From an uncultured Corynebacterium sp. (GTDB lineage Bacteria > Actinomycetota > Actinomycetes > Mycobacteriales > Mycobacteriaceae): a stretch of 64,000 nt of DNA. Location: contig NZ_CAMIHD010000009.1 in the NCBI RefSeq assembly GCF_946222835.1, forward strand, positions 1 to 64,000. The letters are read 5' to 3'. The position numbers and the translations under genes are program-made. Each line of letters begins with the position of its first letter. Position 1 is the first letter of the stretch. This document shows, piece after piece, positions 41,999 to 50,202 of the stretch. Under the pieces are notes generated by a model that saw only the letters and a list, made by a program, of their open reading frames with translations, had not been told where the DNA came from and made no database searches.

Positions 41999-42022
41999 TG
42001 GGCCCGTTGACGCTTAAACAAG

Positions 42023-42031
42023 TTATCCACA
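42023..42031 (+). promoter_or_regulatory. DnaA-box match (4)
   Basis: TTATCCACA exact match in the same orientation as box 3 and 146 bp from it, upstream of the HNH gene. Confidence 0.45.
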
Positions 42032-42085
42032 GCTACGGCCATCTGCACCTCGGCTCGCCCGCAAACTTTGCTTAGGGTTGCAGCC

Positions 42086-43072
42086 ATGAGTGCACTGCAG
42101 GCCTATGCCACCCACATAGCCTCGGCGATGGATATCCTCGCCGAGGCCCACGGCATGTCTGAGCGCGCCCTCATCGATCTGGGCTTGCCGGATGTAGAAG
42201 CCCGCGACCTCCGTGCGCTTGCCGCTGTCTATTTCGGCCCGACCCACTTCAGCCGGAAGCAACGCCACGCCACCACGGCCGCCCGCCACCACGACCTCGT
42301 AACGCTCAAGCTGATTGAAAAATACGTGTCCCGAGTGCGCACAAAACGCGATGCCTGGAACCTTCGCATTGAGCTGTGCCGTCTGCGAGGCCCCGCCTCT
42401 GAAATCGCCCGCCGCGCCAAGCAACGCCTCCGCGACCTCCGCCCGCGCCGCACGCCGCCCCGCGAGGGCGTGCAACTCCTTCGCCGGCCGAACGGCCCGT
42501 GGACCATGCGAATAACCGCTCCCTCGGCCTTCCTCGCAGAACTCGACGCCGCGCTCGACCCCGCGCGCCCACTCGATTCCCTGCGGGATCTCCTTCGCGG
42601 CACGGGTGCGCCTTCGGCGCGCACCACGACCAATGTCATCATCCCGCTCAACGCGCTGGACCGCATCTTGGACGGCGACGGTGAAGAAGTCACCCTGCGC
42701 CTGACAAATGGTGCCACCATCACCGGCGCCGAGCTGGTCGAACGGACCTTCACCGAGCACGGCCTCGCCACCCTTATCCACCCTGTCAAAGGCCCAGTCA
42801 ACCTATATCGCACTTCGCGCTACGCCACCGAGAAACAACGGCAGATGGCCGCAGCCGAGAATCCCACCTGTCCATGGCCGCCGTGCAACCACCCGGCGGA
42901 CAAGGCTCAGATCCATCACCTCAAGGCATGGAAGCACGGCGGATTGACCAATATGGACAACCTCACCGTGTGCTGCCCCTACCACAACGGGGTGAACCAA
43001 GACGATCCGAATGCTCCGCCGCTGCGCGGGCGCCTTGCCCGAGTCAATGGCAAGGTCCGCTGGGTCCGCTAG
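42086..43072 (+). CDS. HNH-endonuclease domain protein (13E12-like)
   Basis: 328 residues. The C-terminus carries a Cys4-HNH nuclease site (CPWPPCNHPADKAQIHH, WKHGGLTNMDNLTVCCPYHN): two Cys pairs bind structural zinc and HH/N/H form the catalytic metal site. The N-terminal 240 residues are helical and basic, like the DUF222 region of mycobacterial 13E12-repeat proteins. Such genes are present in many copies in actinobacteria and their role is unsettled; some are mobile-element or phage related. The start at 42086 follows AGGGTTGCAGCC. Convergent with bioD. Confidence 0.85.
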   Translation: MSALQAYATHIASAMDILAEAHGMSERALIDLGLPDVEARDLRALAAVYFGPTHFSRKQRHATTAARHHDLVTLKLIEKYVSRVRTKRDAWNLRIELCRLRGPASEIARRAKQRLRDLRPRRTPPREGVQLLRRPNGPWTMRITAPSAFLAELDAALDPARPLDSLRDLLRGTGAPSARTTTNVIIPLNALDRILDGDGEEVTLRLTNGATITGAELVERTFTEHGLATLIHPVKGPVNLYRTSRYATEKQRQMAAAENPTCPWPPCNHPADKAQIHHLKAWKHGGLTNMDNLTVCCPYHNGVNQDDPNAPPLRGRLARVNGKVRWVR

Positions 43073-43096
43073 CGCTGCCTCTGCGAGGTAGCGCTA
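43070..43096. terminator. Hairpin spanning both convergent stop codons
   Basis: A 12-bp stem with one G-T pair (TAGCGCTGCCTC/GAGGTAGCGCTA) and a three-base loop starts at the HNH stop codon and ends at the bioD stop codon. No T-run follows, so termination is likely but not certain. Confidence 0.55.
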
Positions 43097-43753
43097 CTCG
43101 GCGTGCTCTACAAAGTCCGCGTAGACTTCCGCGGCTACCCGCGCGAATTCGGCCGGTGTCATGCGCGCCATCCCCTCCGGTAGGCTGCCCCACAACGGAC
43201 AGCCGGTCACCTCCGGCATCTCCTCCAGGTTCAGGCGAGTAGCCAGGTCCGGGTCGGCCGGCAGCGAACCACCAACCAGCCCCAGCACCTCAATTCCGCG
43301 GCGTTGGGCCTCACGCACGGTCAGCTCGGCCGCATTGAGGCTACCCAAGCGGAGAGAGGTGACGATGAGGAGCCTATCGGCGACGTCAGCAAGCGTATAG
43401 GCGTCCGTCAAGCGCACAAGCAGCCCGCCGGCGCCTTCCACCAGCACCACGCGGCCGGGCGCGTCAAGGGCAGCAATCCAATCTTTGAGTTCCTGTAGGC
43501 CGGGTTGAGGCAAGCCAGCCCGGCGCGCGGAGAGATTTGGCGCCAGCGGCTCTGGAAAGCGCACCATCTCTGCTACCTTCACCCCCGCCAGCTTGCCGAC
43601 GGTCGCTGCATCCCCCTTCCCCTCCGGCTCCCCCGTCTGCAACGGTTTGGCGTAGACCACCTCGCGGCCGCGCTGCTTAAACGCGCTGGCAAGCGCAGCC
43701 GTGGCTACAGTCTTACCGACGTCAGTATTCGTCCCCGTCACGTAAATTATCAC
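43094..43753 (-). CDS. bioD: Dethiobiotin synthetase
   Basis: 219 residues; ATP-dependent ring closure of 7,8-diaminopelargonate with CO2 to dethiobiotin. The P-loop is GTNTDVGKT (residues 6-14), with KPLQTG and VEGAGGLLVRL marking the substrate and Walker B regions. The GTG start at 43753, with AGGAGG upstream, overlaps the bioA stop as GTGA. A longer open frame upstream runs through bioA and is not used. Confidence 0.95.
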   Translation of the reverse strand: MIIYVTGTNTDVGKTVATAALASAFKQRGREVVYAKPLQTGEPEGKGDAATVGKLAGVKVAEMVRFPEPLAPNLSARRAGLPQPGLQELKDWIAALDAPGRVVLVEGAGGLLVRLTDAYTLADVADRLLIVTSLRLGSLNAAELTVREAQRRGIEVLGLVGGSLPADPDLATRLNLEEMPEVTGCPLWGSLPEGMARMTPAEFARVAAEVYADFVEHAE

Positions 43754-45006
43754 TGTTGCCCTCCTGCTACCGCGGCGCGCACGCCGCGGCACATCTGCGC
43801 TACTTCCTCCGCAGTGCTGATAAACGGCGGCATGATATAAATCAGTCGGCCGAACGGACGCAACCACACGCCCTGGCCCACAGCTGCGGCTGTCGCTGCG
43901 GCCATATTTACTTCGCGTTCCATTTCCACCACTCCAATGGCGCCAAGCACGCGCACATCGGCTACTCCCGGTTCTTGGGCCAGCCCGTCAAAGCCACGTT
44001 GCAGCTGCTTTTCGATGCCCGCTACCTGCTCGCGCCACTGCCCCTCCAAAATGAGCGCAGTTGCCTCGGCCGAAACGGCGCAAGCGAGCGGATTAGCCAT
44101 AAACGTCGGTCCGTGCATCAGCGCGCGCGGGTGCATTCCCGCAGCGACCTTCGCAGTCGCGAGCGTGGCAGCCATGGTCATAAACCCTCCGGTCATCGCC
44201 TTGCCCACGCACATAATATCCGGCACAACCTCGGCCGCTTGGGTGGCGAAAAGGTCGCCAGTTCGGCCGAATCCGGTGGCAATCTCATCCGCGATGAGCA
44301 CGATACCGTGGCGGTCACAGATATCCCGGACCCCACGCACCAGCTCATGGTCGTGAAAGCGCATGCCTCCCGCGCCTTGCACTACGGGTTCGATGACCAG
44401 AGCTGCAACCTCCTCGGTCACGCACGCTTCCAACTCGCGCAAATAGTGTGCGCGTTCGGCCGAGCTAGCTCCGCGGGTAGGCGGGGCTGGGGCGAAAATC
44501 TGGCGTGCTAAGGTGCCTGTCCACATCGAGTGCATGCCGCCTTCAGGGTCACACACGCTCATCGCCGCGAAAGTATCGCCGTGATACCCCGACCTCCACG
44601 TCAACATTTTGGTGCGCTCCGGGTGTCCTTGGCCGCGGGCATACTGTAGCGCCATTTTGATAGCTACTTCTACCGATACGGATCCGGAATCGGAATAAAA
44701 GACCTGCTCGAAATCACCCCGCGTCAATTCCATGAGGTTGCGGGTAAGCCGCGCTGCCGGTTCGTGGGTAAGTCCACCAAACATGACGTGGCTCATCTTC
44801 TCGATTTGTTCGGCCGCTGCCGCCTTGAGCCGCGGGTGGCCGTGGCCATGGGCGGCGGCCCACCAGGAAGACATGGCGTCGATAAGCGTGGTGCCATCCG
44901 CGAGTGTTAAATAAACTCCGGCGGCCGAATCCACCACAAGCGTTGGCTCGCCCGGCTCGGCATAGGGGTGCCAAATGTGGCGGGCGTCGAGAGCAGCAAT
45001 ATCCAT
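43750..45006 (-). CDS. bioA: Adenosylmethionine-8-amino-7-oxononanoate aminotransferase
   Basis: 418 residues; a PLP class III aminotransferase that uses S-adenosylmethionine as amino donor to make 7,8-diaminopelargonate. The N-terminal HIWHPYAEPGEP and MSSWWAAAHGHGHP motifs are specific for BioA. The PLP-binding Asp is in LIADEIATGFGRTG and the Schiff-base Lys in CVGKAMTGGFM. Translationally coupled to bioD. bioB and the early pimeloyl genes are not in the window. Confidence 0.96.
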   Translation of the reverse strand: MDIAALDARHIWHPYAEPGEPTLVVDSAAGVYLTLADGTTLIDAMSSWWAAAHGHGHPRLKAAAAEQIEKMSHVMFGGLTHEPAARLTRNLMELTRGDFEQVFYSDSGSVSVEVAIKMALQYARGQGHPERTKMLTWRSGYHGDTFAAMSVCDPEGGMHSMWTGTLARQIFAPAPPTRGASSAERAHYLRELEACVTEEVAALVIEPVVQGAGGMRFHDHELVRGVRDICDRHGIVLIADEIATGFGRTGDLFATQAAEVVPDIMCVGKAMTGGFMTMAATLATAKVAAGMHPRALMHGPTFMANPLACAVSAEATALILEGQWREQVAGIEKQLQRGFDGLAQEPGVADVRVLGAIGVVEMEREVNMAAATAAAVGQGVWLRPFGRLIYIMPPFISTAEEVAQMCRGVRAAVAGGQQ

Positions 45007-45049
45007 GAATTTAGGTCTATCACAGACTTTCGGCCGTTATAGTGCTTTT

Positions 45050-46480
45050 ATGACAATTATTAAACATCGTTCAATTCGGCGCTTACCGGTGGCTTTGCCA
45101 GCGATCGCCGGATTGGAAATGTGGGAGCGCTTTAGCTTCTACGGCATGCAGGCCATCCTCGCTTACTACCTTTATTCCACCTCCGGCGGACTCGGTATGG
45201 ACCAGGGGCAGGCCACAGCGCTCGTCGGCGCGTACGGCAGCCTGCTCTACTTGTGCACCTTCGTCGGCGGGTGGGTCAGCGACCGGTTGCTCGGCGCCGA
45301 ACGCACGTTGCTGGCCGGCGCAGGTCTGCTCATATGCGGACACTTTGCGCTGTCGCTGGTTCCCGGCCCGCCGGGTCTAGTGGCTGGGCTTTTGCCGCTT
45401 GCGCTGGGATCAGGGCTCCTTAAGACAGCGGCAATCACCATCCTGGGTGCAGCTTTCCCTCCCACCGCTGGCGCGCGCGACGGAGCCTTCCAGATTTTTT
45501 ATCTAGGGATTAATATCGGTGCTTTGCTCGGGCCGATGCTCACCGGCTGGCTGGCACAAGAGTACGGCTACCATGCCGGCTTCCTCGCGGCCGCAGGCCT
45601 CATGTGTTGCGGGTGCGTTAGCTACGGGGTGTTACGCCGGCGAGTAATCACCGAATTCGATTCGCAGCCTCCCAACCCCACCGCCACGCCGGGCAGGGCC
45701 GCAGCGGTAGCACTGGCGGCTGTGGTGGGCAGCGTCATCGTCGCGGTGGCGGTCTCCCCGGACCAGCTGGCTAGGCTTCTGCTCTTTACGACGATCGCGG
45801 CGGCCCTCGCCCTCTTCGCCAGCATGCTGCGTTCCCCACGTGTCAACGTGCCAGAGCGACGACGAGTCGTGGCATATATCCCGCTCTTCTTGTGCTCTAC
45901 GGTCTACTGGACCCTCCAGCCGCAGATTTACGGCGTGCTAGCGGTGTACTCGGATCAGCGAGTAAACCGCATGGTAGGCGGGTTTGAGATTCCGGCCGCG
46001 TGGACACAGTCGCTCAACCCGCTGTTTATCTTGGTCTTGTCCCTACCTCTGGCAGCAGCGATGTCTCGGTGGGCACGCTCGCGGCGTCTACTCATGGCCG
46101 TGGGCATCATGGTTGCCGGTTCCGGAATGTTTGTGTTGTTGCCGTTCGTCGGGGGCGGAGAAAACTCAACGCCGTTTATGGTTCTGGCCGTAACCATCTT
46201 CTTGATGTCACTCGGCGAGCTATTCATCGGTCCAGTGGGCATGGCGGCATCGGCTGCGCACGCGCCGCGAGCCTACGCGACGCGCTTTTCCGCGCTCTAT
46301 TTTCTCACCATGGCCATTGGCACCTCGCTGGCAGGAACGCTATCGACGTTCTACGACCCTTCCTCGGCGGGTGCGGAACGGACCTATCTACTTATTGTCG
46401 GTATTGTCCCTGTCGCGATGGGTTTCTTGCTCTTGGTCGGCCGAAAGGATGTCGTGGACGAGGTTCCGAGCGGCGTTTAA
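45050..46480 (+). CDS. POT/PTR2-family proton-coupled transporter
   Basis: 476 residues with about 12-14 membrane helices. The proton-coupling motif appears as EMWERFSFYGMQAILAYYL (ExxERFxYY type), and the conserved GGWVSDRLLGAERT loop follows. The family imports di- and tripeptides. It diverges from bioA with only 43 bases between the starts, so both share a promoter region; a biotin-related cargo is possible but unproven. The start at 45050 begins with a short basic stretch (TIIKHRSIRRLP) before the first helix. Confidence 0.9.
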   Translation: MTIIKHRSIRRLPVALPAIAGLEMWERFSFYGMQAILAYYLYSTSGGLGMDQGQATALVGAYGSLLYLCTFVGGWVSDRLLGAERTLLAGAGLLICGHFALSLVPGPPGLVAGLLPLALGSGLLKTAAITILGAAFPPTAGARDGAFQIFYLGINIGALLGPMLTGWLAQEYGYHAGFLAAAGLMCCGCVSYGVLRRRVITEFDSQPPNPTATPGRAAAVALAAVVGSVIVAVAVSPDQLARLLLFTTIAAALALFASMLRSPRVNVPERRRVVAYIPLFLCSTVYWTLQPQIYGVLAVYSDQRVNRMVGGFEIPAAWTQSLNPLFILVLSLPLAAAMSRWARSRRLLMAVGIMVAGSGMFVLLPFVGGGENSTPFMVLAVTIFLMSLGELFIGPVGMAASAAHAPRAYATRFSALYFLTMAIGTSLAGTLSTFYDPSSAGAERTYLLIVGIVPVAMGFLLLVGRKDVVDEVPSGV

Positions 46481-46609
46481 GTCATCGACTTGTGAGGAAG
46501 CCTTGGCCTCGTCGGGGAAAATCTGACACTCGTGATCCGGCACCACCTCCGCGCTGCGGGTAATGCCGCGCTGCGCGGTATAGGCATCAAAGAGGTTATC
46601 GATGCTCAG
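46388..46609 (-). CDS. Possible small protein with CTG start, downstream of SPFH gene
   Basis: An open frame of 73 codons follows the SPFH gene. The only start at a suitable place is CTG at 46609, six bases after a good GAGGA site that overlaps the SPFH stop. The product contains VVPDHECQIFPDEAK and a helical VDDLNAARNLVHDILSADQEQ, with normal protein-like composition. The last 31 codons, including the stop, lie antisense to the end of the POT transporter gene. It could be coupled to the SPFH gene; no family recognised. Confidence 0.35.
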   Translation of the reverse strand: MSIDNLFDAYTAQRGITRSAEVVPDHECQIFPDEAKASSQVDDLNAARNLVHDILSADQEQETHRDRDNTDNK

Positions 46610-46611
46610 GG

Positions 46612-47730
46612 CTAGTCCTCATTCTTTAATTGGTCACGCAGCTGCTGGAAATAATCGCGGGCAGCCTGTGGCTGCGCAGTCGAGTCCGGGCCCTCCTGCG
46701 GCTGCTGCTCAGCGCGCTGGGCGGCAGCGATGGCTTCGCGCTTGGCACGCTCAGCCTGACGCTTAGACTCGCGCTCGATTTCTTCGGCGCGGGATGGTTT
46801 CTTCGGCTGCGGGCGGCGGCGCTGCGATGGCTCCTCGGCGGAATCGAGGGCGCGATTAGCCATGAGTACGTCGCGCATGCCGCTGAAGAGGTCACCCATG
46901 CCCTGCGGGTTGGAGGGCATGTAGAGCACGGAGGCCTGGCCGTTGTGGGAGACATCGACCATCGCATCGAGGTACTGGGAGACAAGCATGAGCGCCTCGG
47001 GGGATTCTTCCACGCCGGCGTCACGAAGCATCTCGTATTGCTGGGCAATGCCCTCGACGATTTCCTTGCGCTGGTCCGCAACGCCGCGTCCCTGCAGCTT
47101 CTTTGCTTCGGCGGCACCCTCAGCTTCTTTAACCACGCGGATCTTCTCGGCCTCTGCTTGGGCGACGGCCGCTTCGCGCTCACGCTGCGCCGCGTTAATG
47201 GAGTTCATGGACTCGCGCACGCGGGAATCGGGGCGGATATCGGTAACCAGGGTGTTGACAAAGTTCCAGCCGTACTCGGCCATATTATCGCGCAGGGAAG
47301 CCGCAACATTGCGAGCAATGGTGTCCTTGGAGGAGAAGGAATCATCTAGGTCCATATTCGCCACGGAAGAGCGAACATTGTCCTGCACGTAGGCCACAAT
47401 CTGCTGCTCGTGGTTGGAGAGCATGTAGTACGCCTCACGCTCGCGGCCTTCAACCACCTCGTATTGCACGGCCACAGGGATCTGGACGAAGACATTGTCC
47501 TTGGTCTTGGTCTCCACCATCACATCCAGCTGGCGCACCTGCAGCGAAATTTTATCGCGCACACGGTCCACCCACGGCAACTTGAAGTGCAGGCCAGCAT
47601 GCGCCACCTTTTGGAATTTACCCAAGCGCTCCAAGATGGCAGCTTCTCGAGTGCGAACGATGAAATAGCCATCAAAGAGGGTTCCCAAGATAAGCAACAG
47701 GATGAGGACTATAACTATGGTGGCGATCAA
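46612..47730 (-). CDS. SPFH/band 7 membrane protein (QmcA-like)
   Basis: 372 residues from a TTG start with AGGGAG upstream. An N-terminal membrane helix (2-22) precedes the SPFH domain (VRTREAAILERLGKFQKVAHAGLHFKLPWVDRV). A coiled-coil region (AQREREAAVAQAEAEKIRVVKEAEGAAEAKKLQGRG) and a charged C-terminal tail rich in Arg, Glu and Gln follow. Such stomatin-type scaffolds form large membrane assemblies and affect local proteins such as proteases. No protease gene of the NfeD type is adjacent here. Confidence 0.93.
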   Translation of the reverse strand: MIATIVIVLILLLILGTLFDGYFIVRTREAAILERLGKFQKVAHAGLHFKLPWVDRVRDKISLQVRQLDVMVETKTKDNVFVQIPVAVQYEVVEGREREAYYMLSNHEQQIVAYVQDNVRSSVANMDLDDSFSSKDTIARNVAASLRDNMAEYGWNFVNTLVTDIRPDSRVRESMNSINAAQREREAAVAQAEAEKIRVVKEAEGAAEAKKLQGRGVADQRKEIVEGIAQQYEMLRDAGVEESPEALMLVSQYLDAMVDVSHNGQASVLYMPSNPQGMGDLFSGMRDVLMANRALDSAEEPSQRRRPQPKKPSRAEEIERESKRQAERAKREAIAAAQRAEQQPQEGPDSTAQPQAARDYFQQLRDQLKNED

Positions 47731-47789
47731 AATATCTCCCTAAATGTCGTGACAATCACCGATATTTTCGCATAGGAAATAGCGAAACG

Positions 47790-49028
47790 CTAGTGATCGT
47801 CGATAAGCGCAAAAAGCCTGCCCAAGATGGTCGCACCGTCTTCGCGAATGCCGTTGTGCTGAAACTCGTTGCTAATCCACGGCCGCAGGTCCCCCAGGTG
47901 GGCAGCGGTAGCCAAGGATTCTTCGAGCGGAACGAAAATATCATCGACATACATGGCCGCGGCCGTGGTCGGCACCTCACCGAGCGCATAGGGCGGGGAG
48001 AATTCGTGGCGGGCGAGGCCGTGGGCGGCGTCGGCAAACGCGTGCAGAGCAGGGTCCTCGTCGAACTGCCAGGGAAAGATATGCTCGCCAGTCAACCAGG
48101 TGCCGGACTCCGCAAACTCCGGGAATTCCTCGCGCACACGATGCGCCGCCCAATGAGTAACGGCCTGCCCGCCGGCGCCGCCATAGATTGACTCATGGAT
48201 AGCGGCATAGAGCGGGCCGTCTGCAAAGCTCACGCGCTGGCCGACGTCCACCAAGAAATCGCCGCGAAGTCGCTTCTCCCCCGCCACGGTGCGGAAAGGC
48301 TCTTCCAGCAGATAGGCCAGTGAATCAAAGCCTGTGCCCCGGCCGAGCTCAATGCCAATGGTACGAAACCGTAGCGAGGACAAACGCTCGCCTGTAGGAA
48401 GGCGCTCGTCCGAATTGTCCAAATGGGCAATGATCTCCGCAATGCGCTCCTCAGCCCACGGGAATTCGCGGTAGAAACGCTGCTGGCGGGCCTTAAGCTT
48501 GCGAAAAGTGGCGCGGTAGAGATCGTCCGCGCCCTTTAGCGTGGGGATGCCACCGGTGAAAAAGGCATGCTCGATGTGCTCGGGCGCCTGGGATAGGTAG
48601 GCGGTAATGCAAAAGCCGCCGAAGGACTGGCCGAATAGCGACCACTTTTCGAGGCCGAGGTGCTCGCGCAGACGCTCAGCATCGCGGACGATATTGTCTT
48701 GGCGCAATAACGCTAGGTGTTCTGTGGTGCGCTCGGCGGCTGGGCTAAGCGCATCGATGCGGTGCGAGCGGCCGGTGCCGCGCTGGTCCATGAGAATAAC
48801 GCGGTAGCGCTCCAGTGCCTTGCCAATCAACCCCGTGGGCCCCAGTGGCCGGGGCGCTGGAAAACCGGGCCCGCCCTGGAGGTACAGCAACGCGGGCAGG
48901 TGCTCACCGCCGGGCGGGATGATTTCGCGGGCATATAGCCCAAAAGTCCCGTGGGGATTGGAATAATCCCACGGGACTTCGAGGTGATGCTCTTTAATTA
49001 TGTGGCCGAAGCGGCGATAGGAGGTCAT
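47790..49028 (-). CDS. pip: Proline iminopeptidase-like alpha/beta hydrolase
   Basis: 412 residues. The oxyanion loop LQGGPGFPAPRP, the strand MDQRGTGRS and the nucleophile elbow GQSFGGF (Ser) are the S33 prolyl aminopeptidase signatures. The family removes N-terminal Pro from peptides. The start at 49028 has GGGAGGAC immediately upstream, whereas the open frame runs back into pflA. It begins 11 bases after the pflA stop, so it may be co-transcribed with the pfl genes. Confidence 0.92.
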   Translation of the reverse strand: MTSYRRFGHIIKEHHLEVPWDYSNPHGTFGLYAREIIPPGGEHLPALLYLQGGPGFPAPRPLGPTGLIGKALERYRVILMDQRGTGRSHRIDALSPAAERTTEHLALLRQDNIVRDAERLREHLGLEKWSLFGQSFGGFCITAYLSQAPEHIEHAFFTGGIPTLKGADDLYRATFRKLKARQQRFYREFPWAEERIAEIIAHLDNSDERLPTGERLSSLRFRTIGIELGRGTGFDSLAYLLEEPFRTVAGEKRLRGDFLVDVGQRVSFADGPLYAAIHESIYGGAGGQAVTHWAAHRVREEFPEFAESGTWLTGEHIFPWQFDEDPALHAFADAAHGLARHEFSPPYALGEVPTTAAAMYVDDIFVPLEESLATAAHLGDLRPWISNEFQHNGIREDGATILGRLFALIDDH

Positions 49029-49039
49029 GTCCTCCCAGG

Positions 49040-49909
49040 TTAGTAGACTTCCAAACCCTTCGAGCGGAAGACCTCGCGGATTTTTTCCACGTCCTCCGGC
49101 TTTGGTGGCTTGGTATCTGCCAACTGGTAGGTCATGTCCAGGCCTTCCCACTTGTCCTTGCCCATATTGTGGAAGGGCAAGACCTCGACGCGTTCGACGT
49201 TAGACTTCCAACGCGCCACGATATTGGCCACATTTTCCACGTTCTCTGGCGAGTCTGTGAGGTCAGGCACCACTACGAAGCGGATCCACACCGGCTTACC
49301 TATCTTGTTCAACCTATCGCCGAAGTCCAGTGTTGGCTGGAGCTGGCGCTGGGTGACCTTGCGGTAAGTTTCCTCGTCGCCCGACTTGACGTCGAGAAGC
49401 ACGAGGTCGATATTGTCCAGGTCCTCGTCCCGCAAGCGCGAGCCTAAGTACCCAGCCGTATCGATGGTGGTGTGAATACCCGCATCGTGGACTTCCTTGA
49501 GCACGCGGCGCGTGAAGGAAATCTGGAAGAGGGGTTCACCACCGGAGATGGTCAGACCGCCACCGGAAGCTTGGAAGATGGGCTTATAACGCTTGATGCG
49601 CTTGACCACATCCTCGACCCGCTCCAGTGTGCCGGTCTTCATCTCCCAGGTGTCTGGATTATGGCAGTACTGGCAGCGCAGTGGGCATCCGGACATGAAC
49701 ATCGTCATGCGGGTTCCCGGGCCATCGACGGCGGTCACGAGCTCCCAAGAGTGCACGAGGGCGATATCGCCGGTACGGCGGGCCTCCATGAGCTCCGGGC
49801 GGGTAATGTCATCGAGTTGTGCGTTATCCCCCAGGCCCGCAGCTACGCCGCGGACACGCTCTCCTTCTTCTGGAGAGAGGGTGACAACACCAGTAACGCC
49901 ATCAGCCAT
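49040..49909 (-). CDS. pflA: Pyruvate formate-lyase activating enzyme
   Basis: 289 residues; a radical SAM enzyme that abstracts hydrogen from the glycine of pyruvate formate-lyase. The cluster motif CPLRCQYC is at residues 75-82 (CxxxCxxC), followed by HNPDTW and the SAM-binding GGGLTISGGEPLFQ. Compared with E. coli PflA (246 residues) it carries an N-terminal extension of about 45 residues. The start lies two bases after the stop of the small glycyl-radical gene, so translation is coupled. Confidence 0.95.
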   Translation of the reverse strand: MADGVTGVVTLSPEEGERVRGVAAGLGDNAQLDDITRPELMEARRTGDIALVHSWELVTAVDGPGTRMTMFMSGCPLRCQYCHNPDTWEMKTGTLERVEDVVKRIKRYKPIFQASGGGLTISGGEPLFQISFTRRVLKEVHDAGIHTTIDTAGYLGSRLRDEDLDNIDLVLLDVKSGDEETYRKVTQRQLQPTLDFGDRLNKIGKPVWIRFVVVPDLTDSPENVENVANIVARWKSNVERVEVLPFHNMGKDKWEGLDMTYQLADTKPPKPEDVEKIREVFRSKGLEVY

Positions 49910-49911
49910 GA

Positions 49912-50163
49912 TTAAGAACCCTGGTGGAAGGTGCGGGAGATAACGTCGAGCTGCTGCTCCTTGGTCAGCTTGACAAAGTTAACAGCGTAGCCAGAGACGC
50001 GAACGGTGAGGTTCGGGTACTTCTCTGGGTGCTCAACGGCGTCCTCGAGGGTGGACTTGTCCAGCACGTTGATGTTTGCGTGGTACAGACCAGAGTTCAT
50101 CTGGTGTGCATCGCGGTTAGCCTTCATTGCTGACATGCGGTCTTCGAAAGTTGGGGTTGCCAT
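49912..50163 (-). CDS. Stand-alone glycyl-radical domain of pyruvate formate-lyase (GrcA-like)
   Basis: 83 residues. The sequence corresponds to the last part of a normal PFL: HANINVLDKSTLEDAVEHP, then VRVSGYAVNF with the radical Gly58, then LTKEQQLDVISRTFHQ. It has its own ribosome site (AAAAGGAG) and start codon 39 bases after the pflB stop, so this is not a frameshift. E. coli GrcA/YfiD is a related spare part of 127 residues, but there PflB is complete. Here the large subunit lacks this domain, so the small protein should be essential for activity. Confidence 0.93.
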   Translation of the reverse strand: MATPTFEDRMSAMKANRDAHQMNSGLYHANINVLDKSTLEDAVEHPEKYPNLTVRVSGYAVNFVKLTKEQQLDVISRTFHQGS

Positions 50164-50202
50164 GTTTTTCTCCTTTTCGAGATGGTTGAGGGTTGGTGGT
50201 TT

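Noticed and set aside
42023..42781. 252-codon minus-strand frame opposite the HNH gene
   Set aside because: The plus strand has the intact HNH motif; the opposite frame has no recognisable features and a Gly/Arg/Ala bias.
43754..43867. 38-codon upstream extension of BioD
   Set aside because: It lies inside bioA and would precede the P-loop by too many residues; the GTG with AGGAGG is the better start.
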